A stretch of 53,263 bases of DNA from a virus, in the IMG/VR virus record IMGVR_UViG_3300025736_000033, positions 1 through 53,263 of that record. The stretch is one strand, 5' to 3'. The notes beneath the pieces were generated by a model that saw nothing but the letters and a program-made list of their open reading frames with translations, had not been told where the DNA came from and did not search any database. Shown piece by piece: positions 16,497 through 25,240 of the stretch. The position numbers and the translations under genes were made by a program. Within the stretch, counting starts at the first letter, position 1, and every line of letters starts with the position of its first letter.

Positions 16497-17776
16497 TATC
16501 CACCACCTTGATGATCGGCTGGACCTGACCCGTCGAGACCGCAATCATCCTCATACGGGAAGCCACTATCAACTCCACCCGACTTGTGGTAATGATCGGT
16601 GAAGTAATCCCAAGGCGTGAAGCATGTAGGACTACAGAGACTGGCACCATAGATGCACTCGAGCGTATCAGTATCAGGATAATCCTCAATACCATCAGCA
16701 TCCGTGCAATGGTTCCACTGCCATACAGGACAGTAGATATCAGAAGCGTGCCAACGTGGAGCCCACTTCTCTATACGGGTTGCGGTACTGCCGTCATTGA
16801 CTCCGATTGTAAGCGTTCCAAGTATGAACTTGCCTACGAGTATGTCTTCCTTCTTTTCGCCACTAGCTTTCAGGTCCATCCCGCGAGGATTGATACGAGT
16901 ATATGGATTGACACCACCAGCCAAAGCGCACCAGCCCAGATCGTCTGCCTGTGTGTGGTCGCTGATGCTGTAGCTCTGATCCGGATATGTCCCTGCTCCA
17001 GCAGGAGCACTCTTGTGCGCCCGTAGGATAGGAATGTATCTGCTACCATCATTGGCACCTACACCCCAAAGTGAATCGCATTTTGTTGCAGCAGGAAATA
17101 CAGCTACTTCTATATAGACTATCCAGTTGCCGGCAGCCCCTGAAGGACTTTTGGCGAGTGTTGAATGATCGAATTTGAAATCTACATACTCAGGAGCACT
17201 CCCTAAATCACCACCAGGCCATTCCCAAGAGCTATTGCCAGCATACACAACACCGTTGTAGACCCGAAGGATATTGGAATATCGTTCTTTGCCTGTTAGG
17301 TTGGCATTGTGCTTCGGCTCTGCGTAGAAGGGGCCATTGTATCTGCCGAAGATCTCAAAGCCGCCACCTGACTTGTCCCGTACTCCAAGGTTGTAGCCTG
17401 TGCCTGTGATACTACGGATGGCCTCTGCGATAGCTTCGTCATTGTTCTGGCCAGCCTCTATGATATCTACCTTCGGTTCCTCTTCCTCTTTGATAGAGTC
17501 TTCGACTTCGCGGATATCCAGCTTGGTCTCGAGTATCTTCAACCGGTTCAGCAGATTCGAAGGGTCCAGCTCGGCTGCTGCTGCACGCTGTTCCTTCCAT
17601 GCTGAGTCCTGCTCACCAGCTACGAAGTCTTGGAAGTCCTGACGGATACCAGCAGGCATAGTGGCGTTCTCTCCAAAGAACATCTCAGAAAGTTGTTCAC
17701 GCTCCTTGGGATCAGCCTTGGACGCAAGGAAACTGTTGATTGCGTCATTAGCTGGTTTGTCAAAGTCTTCATCCAT
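16496..17776 (-). CDS. Putative tail protein with Cys-rich C-terminus
   Basis: This 426-aa protein has an acidic helical N-terminal third (residues 1-120), with coiled-coil-like Glu/Lys/Asp around residues 75-105. From about residue 125 the sequence becomes a beta-rich domain with Trp, Tyr and Gly (FGRYNGPFYAEPKHNANLTG). The last 80 residues hold eight or so Cys among Asp/Gly/His (for example YCPVWQWNHC, CIYGASLCSPTC), which could bind metal or form disulfides. It may be a tail-tip or short fibre subunit. TAATG overlaps on both sides show translational coupling. Confidence 0.55.
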   Translation of the reverse strand: MDEDFDKPANDAINSFLASKADPKEREQLSEMFFGENATMPAGIRQDFQDFVAGEQDSAWKEQRAAAAELDPSNLLNRLKILETKLDIREVEDSIKEEEEPKVDIIEAGQNNDEAIAEAIRSITGTGYNLGVRDKSGGGFEIFGRYNGPFYAEPKHNANLTGKERYSNILRVYNGVVYAGNSSWEWPGGDLGSAPEYVDFKFDHSTLAKSPSGAAGNWIVYIEVAVFPAATKCDSLWGVGANDGSRYIPILRAHKSAPAGAGTYPDQSYSISDHTQADDLGWCALAGGVNPYTRINPRGMDLKASGEKKEDILVGKFILGTLTIGVNDGSTATRIEKWAPRWHASDIYCPVWQWNHCTDADGIEDYPDTDTLECIYGASLCSPTCFTPWDYFTDHYHKSGGVDSGFPYEDDCGLDGSGPADHQGGG

Positions 17777-19218
17777 TAAGGTATCACCGGGTTGTCTGGG
17801 AGAATTACAGCGTAAGTATTGAGATAGCCATCCGTAGCGTCATTTGATGTAATTGTCAACCATGTCTCACGCATCGCTACCCACAAGCCAAGATTGGAAA
17901 GATAGTCAATCCTACCGCCCTTATGAGCCTTCAAGTTATTCAGCAAAGGGCGATCAGAAGAATCGTTTGCCCAGTTGACTGCTGACTGTTCGCTCGTGGT
18001 TACACGCCTGCCGAATATAACACGCCATACAACGCCTTCATCTGAGGTCCGTATCTCCTGCTTGAAATTGTAGATGTCACCAACAGCACTGTTATTGCCT
18101 ACCGTCGAACCAGTACCCGCCATCTTGCCTATGATAAATAGATCAGACAACCCAGAATCATGTATCTTGCGTCTGACACCGCTATTCCTATAAGCTGTAT
18201 TGTCTATGTCGAGGATGGCCTTGTTACTCAACGTCGTCAATAATGCGTCAGAAGTCTCCTTAGTAAGATTCGGAATCACGACAACAGCACGTTTCGGAAG
18301 TCCGGAAGATATATCCATATCTCGTTCTACAACGAAAGCAGCAGATAGGCTGGTATTCGTATTGACCACTTCGATATCGCGTGACATGAATACTTCGCCA
18401 TCGGCCCGCTGCAGCACCGTTACATTCTTGGTAGCGATACCAGTACCGTCACGATCCTCTGCACTACGCCATGCATTCAGCATACCTTGAGCACTGTCGA
18501 TAGGTACGCCGAATGCTGTCTGGTGATCTACCCTCATATAGTCATGGAAGTTCACACCAGCAAAATAGGAATCCTCGCCCATAGTTCTAACAGATACAGG
18601 CAGGCTGGTCTCTGAATTCACATTCGTCCAAGTGACCTTGCGCTGGAACACATAGAAGGTGCAGGTACGGTCTCCACGAGGTTCTGTACCCCATCGCCTA
18701 GCTTCTATCGTGTAGCCAGAAAGCTCCAAGTCAGCATCTGCAATGCTTATTTCGCATACGCCTCGTGAGCTCCGGTCAAGGTATCGGTACTCCTGAACAA
18801 CAGTATCTCCAGAACCAGGGTTATACTGAAATGACCTGTAGACTTCTACGCGCTGACTGTTAACTGGCTGGGGAAGTGTAGCCGCCGCGATAACACTTGT
18901 GGCGCCTGCAACCGTAGTCAGCCTTATCAGCTTCTGGCGAATAGTCACCCATCTGCGGTTGTTCTCTATAACGATCACATCAGCGTTCGAGTAAACGCCT
19001 GTATAGGTCTCACCGTCTACTGTAGGGCCCGTAATCTGTGCGACCCCCATCAAGGTATTGCTCAGAGACTTAGCGACAGATGCTTTGATCTGAGTCCATT
19101 CACGCCACATTGTGCGGGAGTTGGCATCAGAAGTGGCATGTGTAACAGCCTCGTCAGCATCAGACCGAACGAATCTGGCTTCGCTCTCCGGTATCGTGGT
19201 TCTAAGTTTGCTTGCCAT
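17776..19218 (-). CDS. Tail or neck structural protein, 480 aa
   Basis: Predominantly beta-type sequence with regularly spaced Val/Thr/Tyr strands, a few helices near the N-terminus, and a basic/acidic mix without motifs. It has no signal peptide, no membrane segment and no Cys clusters. Position after the 353-aa protein and before the Cys-rich tail protein makes a tail-tube, nozzle or hub role plausible. Not recognised at family level. The following gene starts in its stop (TAATG at 17774-17778). Confidence 0.55.
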   Translation of the reverse strand: MASKLRTTIPESEARFVRSDADEAVTHATSDANSRTMWREWTQIKASVAKSLSNTLMGVAQITGPTVDGETYTGVYSNADVIVIENNRRWVTIRQKLIRLTTVAGATSVIAAATLPQPVNSQRVEVYRSFQYNPGSGDTVVQEYRYLDRSSRGVCEISIADADLELSGYTIEARRWGTEPRGDRTCTFYVFQRKVTWTNVNSETSLPVSVRTMGEDSYFAGVNFHDYMRVDHQTAFGVPIDSAQGMLNAWRSAEDRDGTGIATKNVTVLQRADGEVFMSRDIEVVNTNTSLSAAFVVERDMDISSGLPKRAVVVIPNLTKETSDALLTTLSNKAILDIDNTAYRNSGVRRKIHDSGLSDLFIIGKMAGTGSTVGNNSAVGDIYNFKQEIRTSDEGVVWRVIFGRRVTTSEQSAVNWANDSSDRPLLNNLKAHKGGRIDYLSNLGLWVAMRETWLTITSNDATDGYLNTYAVILPDNPVIP

Positions 19219-19225
19219 AAGTTAC

Positions 19226-20287
19226 CTACTGACTGGGGCTGTCTTCGTCTGTGGTCATATTTGTGAGCACCCATATCTTCCTGACATGGATGTGTGAACT
19301 CAAATCAGTTATCCGCAAAGCGAACTCGTGGCTCTGTGGTGTGGTCTCGAGATCAATCGTAATACGGTTATAGTTTTCTTCGAAATTGTCTATAACTGCT
19401 GTGTGCTCGTTACCGAAGTCTCCGGTATCCAACTTCACATCAAATACTATCTCGCCTCGTGCAGCAGTCGTATTGTCGAATTCGAATGCTACCTGGCGTA
19501 CAGGGAACGGACGCTGGTTAGAATCAGTCAGAGTCCGAGTTGTATAGCGGAAAGCTGTATTGTCTTCAAGGTACTTAAACAGCTTCTTCTTCTGGAGTGC
19601 GTATACGAAGTTCACGACATCCGTGCTGGGGTTAGAACCTATGACCCTGCGCTTATCCCTACCTATACGTAATACCTTGTTTGCGAACGTACTGAGTGCT
19701 GTACGGACGTTCACTGAAACCTCTGTGACCGCTCCACCAGCCCATGAGTACAATCCGTTGGTATTGGATGTGTAGGCTACTTGGTCCAAAGGCGTAGCCC
19801 GATTCGCCGCTGTAGCGAACATCTGTTCTTCTACCTTGATATGGCGGTAGTCGCCATCAAATGATAAAGCATTAGGAATCCAGTATCCACCACCGGCGCT
19901 GGCTACATACATATCAGTAGTCCCAGCAGGGAAGAATGCTAATAGGCTATCGGCTGTCTCATCGAAAGCTATACCGTCAAGGTCTTGAGGAAAGATGACA
20001 TCATCATATTCAGGAGACCCGTACAGTAGGGTTGTGCCATCAATGCGCCAGTTCCTACGAAAGAACCAAGTCCAGTCATCGCCTGATATCGTGTTCTGTT
20101 TGGCCGTGTAAGCATCGCCTGTACCGAGCTGTGCCGTATTGGCTACCAGTCGGCCAGGGTACTCTATATCGAAGCCGTACCCATCAGGAGTAAAGCCATC
20201 TTGTAGTTGCTGCACAGCCGTTTCAGTGTCCAACCCAGCAGGGAAGACAGAGGCGATTGGCAACCAGCGCATATCGGATCCAGCCAT
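19226..20287 (-). CDS. Neck or tail structural protein, 353 aa
   Basis: Beta-rich 353-aa protein with Trp/Tyr/Phe clusters (DDWTWFFRRNWRIDG near residue 70) and a C-terminal domain of alternating strands (RITIDLETTPQSHEFALRI). An Arg/Lys loop (RIGRDKRRVIG, about residue 210) may contact nucleic acid or a partner. It lies just downstream of the small 128-aa gene in the usual place for neck or tail-tube components. In podoviruses a nozzle (T7 gp12-like) protein is found here, but no specific motif confirms that. Confidence 0.5.
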   Translation of the reverse strand: MAGSDMRWLPIASVFPAGLDTETAVQQLQDGFTPDGYGFDIEYPGRLVANTAQLGTGDAYTAKQNTISGDDWTWFFRRNWRIDGTTLLYGSPEYDDVIFPQDLDGIAFDETADSLLAFFPAGTTDMYVASAGGGYWIPNALSFDGDYRHIKVEEQMFATAANRATPLDQVAYTSNTNGLYSWAGGAVTEVSVNVRTALSTFANKVLRIGRDKRRVIGSNPSTDVVNFVYALQKKKLFKYLEDNTAFRYTTRTLTDSNQRPFPVRQVAFEFDNTTAARGEIVFDVKLDTGDFGNEHTAVIDNFEENYNRITIDLETTPQSHEFALRITDLSSHIHVRKIWVLTNMTTDEDSPSQ

Positions 20288-20299
20288 AACCGCCTCCTG

Positions 20300-20686
20300 T
20301 TAGTCTTCGTCGAATGATGCTATGACTTCGGAATCTGTAGCTGCCGCCGCCGCTTTCTGGTCTCTATCCAGCAAGGCGCGTCTGAGCGCACTGGCGAATT
20401 CAGCCTTTACCGTGTCCAAGTCCTGATCGCCTGTCTTGTGCCCGTACTGAGTCAAGTATCTGTCGATACCTGCTTCAAGCACAAAGCCATGATCGGCGTC
20501 TATCGCAACAGTATCGTCAGTCGCTGTTACATGTGCAATAGCTGCAGAGAGGTTCGTATCAATCGAATAGATGTTTAACGCATTATTCGTTGCCCGGATG
20601 AAGTCATGCTTAAAACGATCAGAGCTGGCCTGCATGTTGTATTCATACAGTTTGGTTGCCCAAATCTTACCAAGGTTGAGTGCCAT
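20300..20686 (-). CDS. Possible head-tail adaptor, 128 aa
   Basis: Mostly helical 128-aa protein with an N-terminal amphipathic helix (MALNLGKIWATKLYEY) and an acidic tail (ASFDED). Size, helical character and position between the capsid region and large tail proteins fit a head-completion or adaptor protein. No diagnostic motif was seen. GGGGGCTGCG precedes the ATG at 20686. Confidence 0.45.
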   Translation of the reverse strand: MALNLGKIWATKLYEYNMQASSDRFKHDFIRATNNALNIYSIDTNLSAAIAHVTATDDTVAIDADHGFVLEAGIDRYLTQYGHKTGDQDLDTVKAEFASALRRALLDRDQKAAAAATDSEVIASFDED

Positions 20687-20695
20687 CGCAGCCCC

Positions 20696-21136
20696 CTAGT
20701 CGTCCCAAAGTTGCAGGAACGCTTTGACAGTCTTATTCGAATCAGTAGCACTGTGACCACGAAGCTCAACACGAGTCCGGACAAGCAACATAGGCTCAAA
20801 GCCGTTTGTGGCCGAACCAAGCTGTACACCCGAAGTATCGTGAACAGGTACGCGAGGATAGATAGGAGCCGATGAAACAAATGCACCGTTCGAATAGATC
20901 GTCTGTTCCGTATCACAGTTGACGTTCGTGAGACATACGAGAGATACATTACCAGTGACAACTGCTTCGTCAGCACTGAATGTGAGCCCTACGATGTAAC
21001 CGTCAATAGGCTCAGTGGTGTAGGTAGTGTTCGTTGTGTCTTCTGATACTTCAATGACTAACGGAATACCGTCAGCTCCAGCGTAGACCAGACCAGCAAC
21101 TAGACACACTACGAATGTGAGAAGTAGATTACGCAT
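20696..21136 (-). CDS. Predicted secreted protein in head-tail region
   Basis: This 146-aa protein starts MRNLLLTFVVCLVAGLVYAGA, a classical signal peptide with an AxA-like cleavage region. The mature part is a beta-type domain (TGNVSLVCLTNVNC, RTRVELRGHSATDSN). AAGGAG lies 6 bases before the ATG. Its neighbours are the 223-aa membrane protein and the 128-aa putative adaptor. An exported protein inside a head/neck gene block is unexpected. It may be displayed on the host envelope or be a virion component assembled there. Confidence 0.55.
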   Translation of the reverse strand: MRNLLLTFVVCLVAGLVYAGADGIPLVIEVSEDTTNTTYTTEPIDGYIVGLTFSADEAVVTGNVSLVCLTNVNCDTEQTIYSNGAFVSSAPIYPRVPVHDTSGVQLGSATNGFEPMLLVRTRVELRGHSATDSNKTVKAFLQLWDD

Positions 21137-21186
21137 CGTTTGCTCCTTAAAGGGCAGGGGGGTCCGAAGACCCCCACATCCCTAAA

Positions 21187-21858
21187 TTAGAGTTCCGCGC
21201 CAAGCCACGCATTCGTGGTAGGGCCGTCACCGTTCGGGTTGGAATACAGGATAGCCTGTTCACCAGCGTCTAGTTCGACTGCCGAAGAATTCCACGAGCC
21301 AGAGGCTGCAATAGCCAACAGGTTCGTAGCATCAATGCTGTTCTGTATATACGCAACCGTTACACCAGTACCGGTAGGACGCGCAAGTACAATCGTGTTT
21401 GTTATCGCAGTAGCAGAACCACTCGATGTAAACACATTAAGACCAGCTGCAATCGTATTCGTTGATCCTTCGATCACCGCAACACTAGCCTGTGCATTAA
21501 CCGACATGCCAGCAGATGTGATGCTGCCTTCGGTAATGATATCGCCGTTGTACTCTACTGCCATTGTTTCAACGTAGATACGATCAGGGTTTTCGCCTGC
21601 ACCCTTTTTAGCCAGTACGCCGTAACAGAGACTCGAAACGAACGTGACCATTACCATCAGTCCGACTGCGATTGCCAGGCCGTTACGAACGAACCCACCT
21701 ATTGCGCCATCACGATTCAGGTCAATACCCATCTGCTTCTCCAATATACGTACTACTGCTTCAAGGCGAGTAACGCGCTTCTCTAGCCCGCTATTCTGTT
21801 TCTTCTCAGCTTTCGGCTCTGCCGGCTCGCTGGTAGCTTTATTTTCAGCCTTCGCCAT
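21187..21858 (-). CDS. Membrane-anchored protein with coiled-coil N-terminus
   Basis: This 223-aa protein has three parts. The first is a Lys/Glu/Ala-rich cytoplasmic-type N-terminus of about 50 residues, with a short coiled coil (LEKRVTRLEAVVRILEKQ). Then comes one hydrophobic helix at about 58-80 (GLAIAVGLMVMVTFVSSL). The rest is a 140-residue beta-rich Thr/Ala/Ser/Asn domain that would lie outside the inner membrane. It follows the capsid gene directly. It could be a host-envelope protein, a fibre-like appendage, or a virion protein using the helix for membrane insertion. Confidence 0.55.
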   Translation of the reverse strand: MAKAENKATSEPAEPKAEKKQNSGLEKRVTRLEAVVRILEKQMGIDLNRDGAIGGFVRNGLAIAVGLMVMVTFVSSLCYGVLAKKGAGENPDRIYVETMAVEYNGDIITEGSITSAGMSVNAQASVAVIEGSTNTIAAGLNVFTSSGSATAITNTIVLARPTGTGVTVAYIQNSIDATNLLAIAASGSWNSSAVELDAGEQAILYSNPNGDGPTTNAWLGAEL

Positions 21859-21930
21859 TTGTTTCTTCCTTCTTTTAAGTTAAGGGAAGGGCTGTTTCCA
21901 ACCCCTCCCTCAACGATGTGTTCTTGTGGA

Positions 21931-22878
21931 TTAAGCTCCGCTGTTTCTGTGAACGTTCTTGGCCTGTGATCCTGCTACTGCGAACTGCACGTAGGCTTCC
22001 CAGCCTGCGACGATACGCTTGTACTCAGGACTCGGATAACCAAGGGATACAACCTGGGGACGGGTAAGGAATGCAACGTGCAGACCCCACATGTCTTCCA
22101 TTAGATCGCCCCAGCCATACCAGCCAGTCGTGCTCGTCAGGTAATCGTAAACGATTACATCGAAGCGGTTTTCCCATACGTTCTTGGCATTCGTCGATGT
22201 CTCAGGCGTCTGGGATGAACCACGGATCTCAAGAGCCTTCTGCTCGTTGTCCGGAGACACGATCAGTTTCTTGAGAGTGATAGGGGCAATCATGCCCTTC
22301 TCGTTTTTGCGCTTACGCATGTTGACCCGCATGGTGTTGTAGGTCGTTGACGTAAGTGCCGCTGCAGTTTCAACATTACTCCATGTTCCCGCACTCGGGT
22401 CTTCATGGTAGTGATCGTTAGCGAACAGGAAAGAGCCATCAGCTCCTGCCGTGGTCGTTCCGTTGTTGAATACATCTGCGTATGCGTATTCCAGCGTACG
22501 TGCCAGACTGTCCGGGAGCCCCTGCATCGCCATGCGGCGAATCTGCCCAGAACGATCAATCTTCTCAATCGTCTGAGTGAAGCGGGTTCCCATACGGAAT
22601 GTACGTATGTCGAGTGTCTTCGAATAACCGTCTGCCGGCTGCTCGAAGGGGAGTCTGTCGGAATCATCAACCCGGCGAAGGGACTTAAGAACACTACCAT
22701 AGGTAGCAATCTTATGTTCCAGCGTCTCGGCTGTCTCTTCCTGGAAGAACTGAGCTCCCTGAATTGGTACGTTATCAGCACGCCTGTTGTACGTATCCTG
22801 TGTCTTATCATACAGATTAGGATACTGAGGATGCTGAATGAGGCCCGTCTGGCCCATGAATAGCTGTGTTGCTGCCAT
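21931..22878 (-). CDS. Major capsid protein (putative)
   Basis: This 315-aa protein lies after scaffold- and decoration-like genes, the usual capsid location. Residues about 30-100 look like an extended N-arm and E-loop region. A central helix-rich part includes RMAMQGLPDSLARTLEYAYADVF. The strand FLFANDHYHE and a C-terminal part with KLIVSPDN and FDVIVYDYLT have the look of Mu gpT-type HK97-fold capsid proteins. This is by general resemblance, not by search. A strong AAAGGAGC site precedes the ATG. Confidence 0.7.
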   Translation of the reverse strand: MAATQLFMGQTGLIQHPQYPNLYDKTQDTYNRRADNVPIQGAQFFQEETAETLEHKIATYGSVLKSLRRVDDSDRLPFEQPADGYSKTLDIRTFRMGTRFTQTIEKIDRSGQIRRMAMQGLPDSLARTLEYAYADVFNNGTTTAGADGSFLFANDHYHEDPSAGTWSNVETAAALTSTTYNTMRVNMRKRKNEKGMIAPITLKKLIVSPDNEQKALEIRGSSQTPETSTNAKNVWENRFDVIVYDYLTSTTGWYGWGDLMEDMWGLHVAFLTRPQVVSLGYPSPEYKRIVAGWEAYVQFAVAGSQAKNVHRNSGA

Positions 22879-22890
22879 TGTTCAGCTCCT

Positions 22891-23400
22891 TTAGCTTGAC
22901 TGTACGTTAATAACTGAATCCAGTACCTTCACGTAGCCACGGGCATACGTGTCAGCCGAATCGTCGATGTACGGCGACTCAACCCAAGAGGGTTCGACCA
23001 CGATGAAGCAGTCGTTGTCAGGGTCATCAACGTCGCACGAGCAAATATTGCTCGCAACATAGAGTGCATAACGCTTACCAATATCGGTCTCCGCAAAAAC
23101 TGCGGTGGCGACTGAAGCGCTGAATGCGTTAATTTCGAAGATATCGTTAGCGTTAATAACGCCTACGATCTTCCGGGTAGTGTCGTTCCCAATAGCTGTT
23201 GCCACGTTCTCAAGCGCGAAGTACTGGAAGTCAACAGAGTTACTTGCCTCTGTATAAACCAATCCATCACTGTCATGCCTAAGAAACTGGCCAGCCTGGA
23301 ACGTAGCTGCGCCGTCGATCTGAACGCGGCGTGTTGCCATAACGTCCGGACCAGCTGCGTTATATCTACGCCTCGGGTTGACTAATGTCTGCTGAGTCAT
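22891..23400 (-). CDS. Capsid decoration-like protein
   Basis: This 169-aa, beta-rich, acidic protein has an AGQFLRHDSDGLVYTEAS segment near residue 37, typical of small head-decoration or stabilising proteins encoded just before the capsid gene. There is a Cys cluster CSCDVDDPDNDC near residue 130. It sits 13 bases before the capsid gene in transcription order. It lacks a protease motif. Confidence 0.55.
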   Translation of the reverse strand: MTQQTLVNPRRRYNAAGPDVMATRRVQIDGAATFQAGQFLRHDSDGLVYTEASNSVDFQYFALENVATAIGNDTTRKIVGVINANDIFEINAFSASVATAVFAETDIGKRYALYVASNICSCDVDDPDNDCFIVVEPSWVESPYIDDSADTYARGYVKVLDSVINVQSS

Positions 23401-23430
23401 TTTAGACTCTCCTTTGCATCAGATGTTCAA

Positions 23431-24123
23431 TTACATCTGTGCCAGCATTTCCGCTTCATGTCGCTCTCTTGCGACTGTTGCGGCCATCTTCGCATCACTG
23501 CGTTTGATCTTCATACTGTCTTCACTCAACGATTCTCCGTCCTTAGCCAAGGTGTCGTCAGACTCCTTCTTGAGATCTTCAATTCGCATACGTGATTCAA
23601 GTCCAGCACGTTTCTCTTCCGCATAGTGAATTACCTCATCAATGAAGTACAACCGAACATCGCCGTGGTCTGTTAATTCCCCGCCTTCAATAGCAGGAAC
23701 ATAACCACTGCCAATATACTGGCTGTGTTTTATCTTATCACCCCAAAAACGATGTACGTTTGGAGGAATAATACCTTCTTTTATCAGGTGATTCTCTATT
23801 TCCGTGAGCGCATCCGTTTGCGGCACAGGGTTTGCTATAATATCAGGGGCTGCGGCTCTGCGTGAAACCTTGGCTTTCATAGCCCGTTCGTAATCAGCCT
23901 GAATCTGCGGATTGTCTGAGACTTTCTCAAACTTCATTGCATCCTTCTTAGGTGCTTCAACGGTTGTCGGTGGCGTAGTTGCCATCGGCGTTATGGTTGG
24001 AGCATCGCCAGATGTAGTATTCGCGTTCTTCATTTGGCACGCCACTTGGTGTGCCTTTCTGCCTGCTACGTGTGTGGTCACTTCTTCGCCACAAAACTCA
24101 CAAGGTGTTTTTGGAAATGCCAT
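23431..24123 (-). CDS. Zinc-finger-containing structural-region protein
   Basis: The 230-aa protein begins MAFPKTPCEFCGEEV and has HxxxC downstream (AHQVACQ), giving a probable C2-H-C zinc site in residues 8-30. A Thr/Pro linker follows, then a mid domain (about 75-180) and a charged helical C-terminus (KKESDDTLAKDGESL). It starts directly after the scaffold stop, TAA then ATG. The role is unknown; it could bind DNA or a portal/scaffold partner during head assembly. Confidence 0.5.
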   Translation of the reverse strand: MAFPKTPCEFCGEEVTTHVAGRKAHQVACQMKNANTTSGDAPTITPMATTPPTTVEAPKKDAMKFEKVSDNPQIQADYERAMKAKVSRRAAAPDIIANPVPQTDALTEIENHLIKEGIIPPNVHRFWGDKIKHSQYIGSGYVPAIEGGELTDHGDVRLYFIDEVIHYAEEKRAGLESRMRIEDLKKESDDTLAKDGESLSEDSMKIKRSDAKMAATVARERHEAEMLAQM

Positions 24124-24903
24124 TTAACTTGCCTTCCTTCCGGATCTTTTGAAATCTTCAATTTCTGCTGGCGTTGCATTAGGCACCATCTGCCTGAACT
24201 TCGCCATATCTTCATTGCTCCACCCACTGCCACCTTCTGTACCGTGACCTCCTGTACCGCTACCGCCCGTACCAGCTGGTGCTGGCATTGCCGGCGCTGT
24301 ACTAGGTAAGACCTTAACTGCTGTCAAAGCCTGTGCCCTAGTGAAACCTTCCGCTTGAAGTTTATCAATACGATCCTTATTTTCCTTGTATATCTCGCTG
24401 TTGGTATCCCGGTAGTCAGTGAAGCCGCCTTTCAGTTCGGCTATCTCCGCATCCCGTTTCTCCAACTCAGCCCTGTACTTCGAGTCTATGTTCGCTTCGA
24501 CATCGTTTGCCATACCGGCCATAAGGTCGATAACAGCTTCGTTGCCTCTTTCGTCCAAGTCTCTCAGTACATTATCACGGGCCTGCTGCTTCTCTGCTTC
24601 TGTCTGTTCGGGAGTTGCTGTCTTCGCTGCCGTTGCTTCTACGAGCTTCTGAAGCAGAGGATTCTCTGCCTGCTCGATCCGTTTCAGCATCGCTGCATTT
24701 TCCTGTTCAGCTTTAGTCGCACGACTCTGCATTTCCGTGTATGACTTTTCTGCCATGCTCGAGTCATCAAATTCGCGTCCTGCGAACTTGAATTTGTCAC
24801 CCGTATCGCCACCGGCGGGGGGTGTACCTTTGCCTTCGGTATCAAGGGCAGGCGGCGTGTTGCCGTCTGGTATCTCTACTCCGGTGATGGGGTCTATTGC
24901 CAT
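24124..24903 (-). CDS. Scaffold-like head assembly protein
   Basis: About 259 aa from ATG 24903, which has AGGAGG 6 bases upstream. An upstream TTG frame is less likely. The Pro/Gly/Asp-rich N-terminus (PPALDTEGKGTPPAGG) precedes a long charged helix (residues about 60-190), a Gly/Thr-rich linker (GTGGSGTGGHGTEGG) and a short helical C-terminus. Flexible ends with a long central coiled coil, placed between portal and capsid genes, is the pattern of phage scaffolding proteins. No protease domain is seen. Confidence 0.6.
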   Translation of the reverse strand: MAIDPITGVEIPDGNTPPALDTEGKGTPPAGGDTGDKFKFAGREFDDSSMAEKSYTEMQSRATKAEQENAAMLKRIEQAENPLLQKLVEATAAKTATPEQTEAEKQQARDNVLRDLDERGNEAVIDLMAGMANDVEANIDSKYRAELEKRDAEIAELKGGFTDYRDTNSEIYKENKDRIDKLQAEGFTRAQALTAVKVLPSTAPAMPAPAGTGGSGTGGHGTEGGSGWSNEDMAKFRQMVPNATPAEIEDFKRSGRKAS

Positions 24904-24930
24904 TGCTGGCCTCCTGCTTATGATCTTTAC

Positions 24931-24974
24931 GGGCCTGACACCATGCCAGGGTATCGCTCTAATCAACGTAAATT
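24931..24974. repeat. 44-nt direct repeat, copy 1
   Basis: 41 of 44 bases match 25197-25240 in the same orientation. It lies in the spacer between the 54-aa basic gene and the scaffold gene. On the minus strand it contains a short hairpin-forming CCTGGCA/TGTCAGG. Confidence 0.9.
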
Positions 24975-24995
24975 CTACATCTTGTTCTATTCTGG

Positions 24996-25160
24996 CTATT
25001 TGGGCCTCTTGGCTGATTGCAGCTTGGACTTCTTTACAGCCTGTTTCGTCAATTCTATCTCGCGGTTTAGTCTAGCCAAAGATTGGTTCAATTTTCTAAT
25101 TGTTATTGCCGTCCTTGGCTTTACGGATTTTCCTGTTACTCTCTTTACCTTAGTCGCCAT
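24996..25160 (-). CDS. Small basic protein, 54 aa
   Basis: ATG at 25160 follows GAGGGGAAAACA. The protein is Lys/Arg-rich with one long predicted helix (ITIRKLNQSLARLNREIELT). It lies between two copies of a 44-nt repeat. It may be a minor virion or DNA-binding protein. Not recognised. Confidence 0.5.
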   Translation of the reverse strand: MATKVKRVTGKSVKPRTAITIRKLNQSLARLNREIELTKQAVKKSKLQSAKRPK

Positions 25161-25196
25161 TGTTTTCCCCTCATCTAACTCTATGCTGGCTATTGC

Positions 25197-25240
25197 GGGC
25201 CTGACACCATGACAGGGTATCGCTCTAACCTACGTAAATT
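25197..25240. repeat. 44-nt direct repeat, copy 2
   Basis: Second copy of the element at 24931-24974, directly after the stop of the 67-aa gene and upstream of the 54-aa gene. Both copies fill a similar slot: after a stop and roughly 30-70 bases before the next start. Confidence 0.9.

Noticed and set aside
24904-24966. TTG-start extension of the scaffold gene
   Set aside because: It lies in the 44-nt repeat; ATG 24903 has AGGAGG at ideal spacing.
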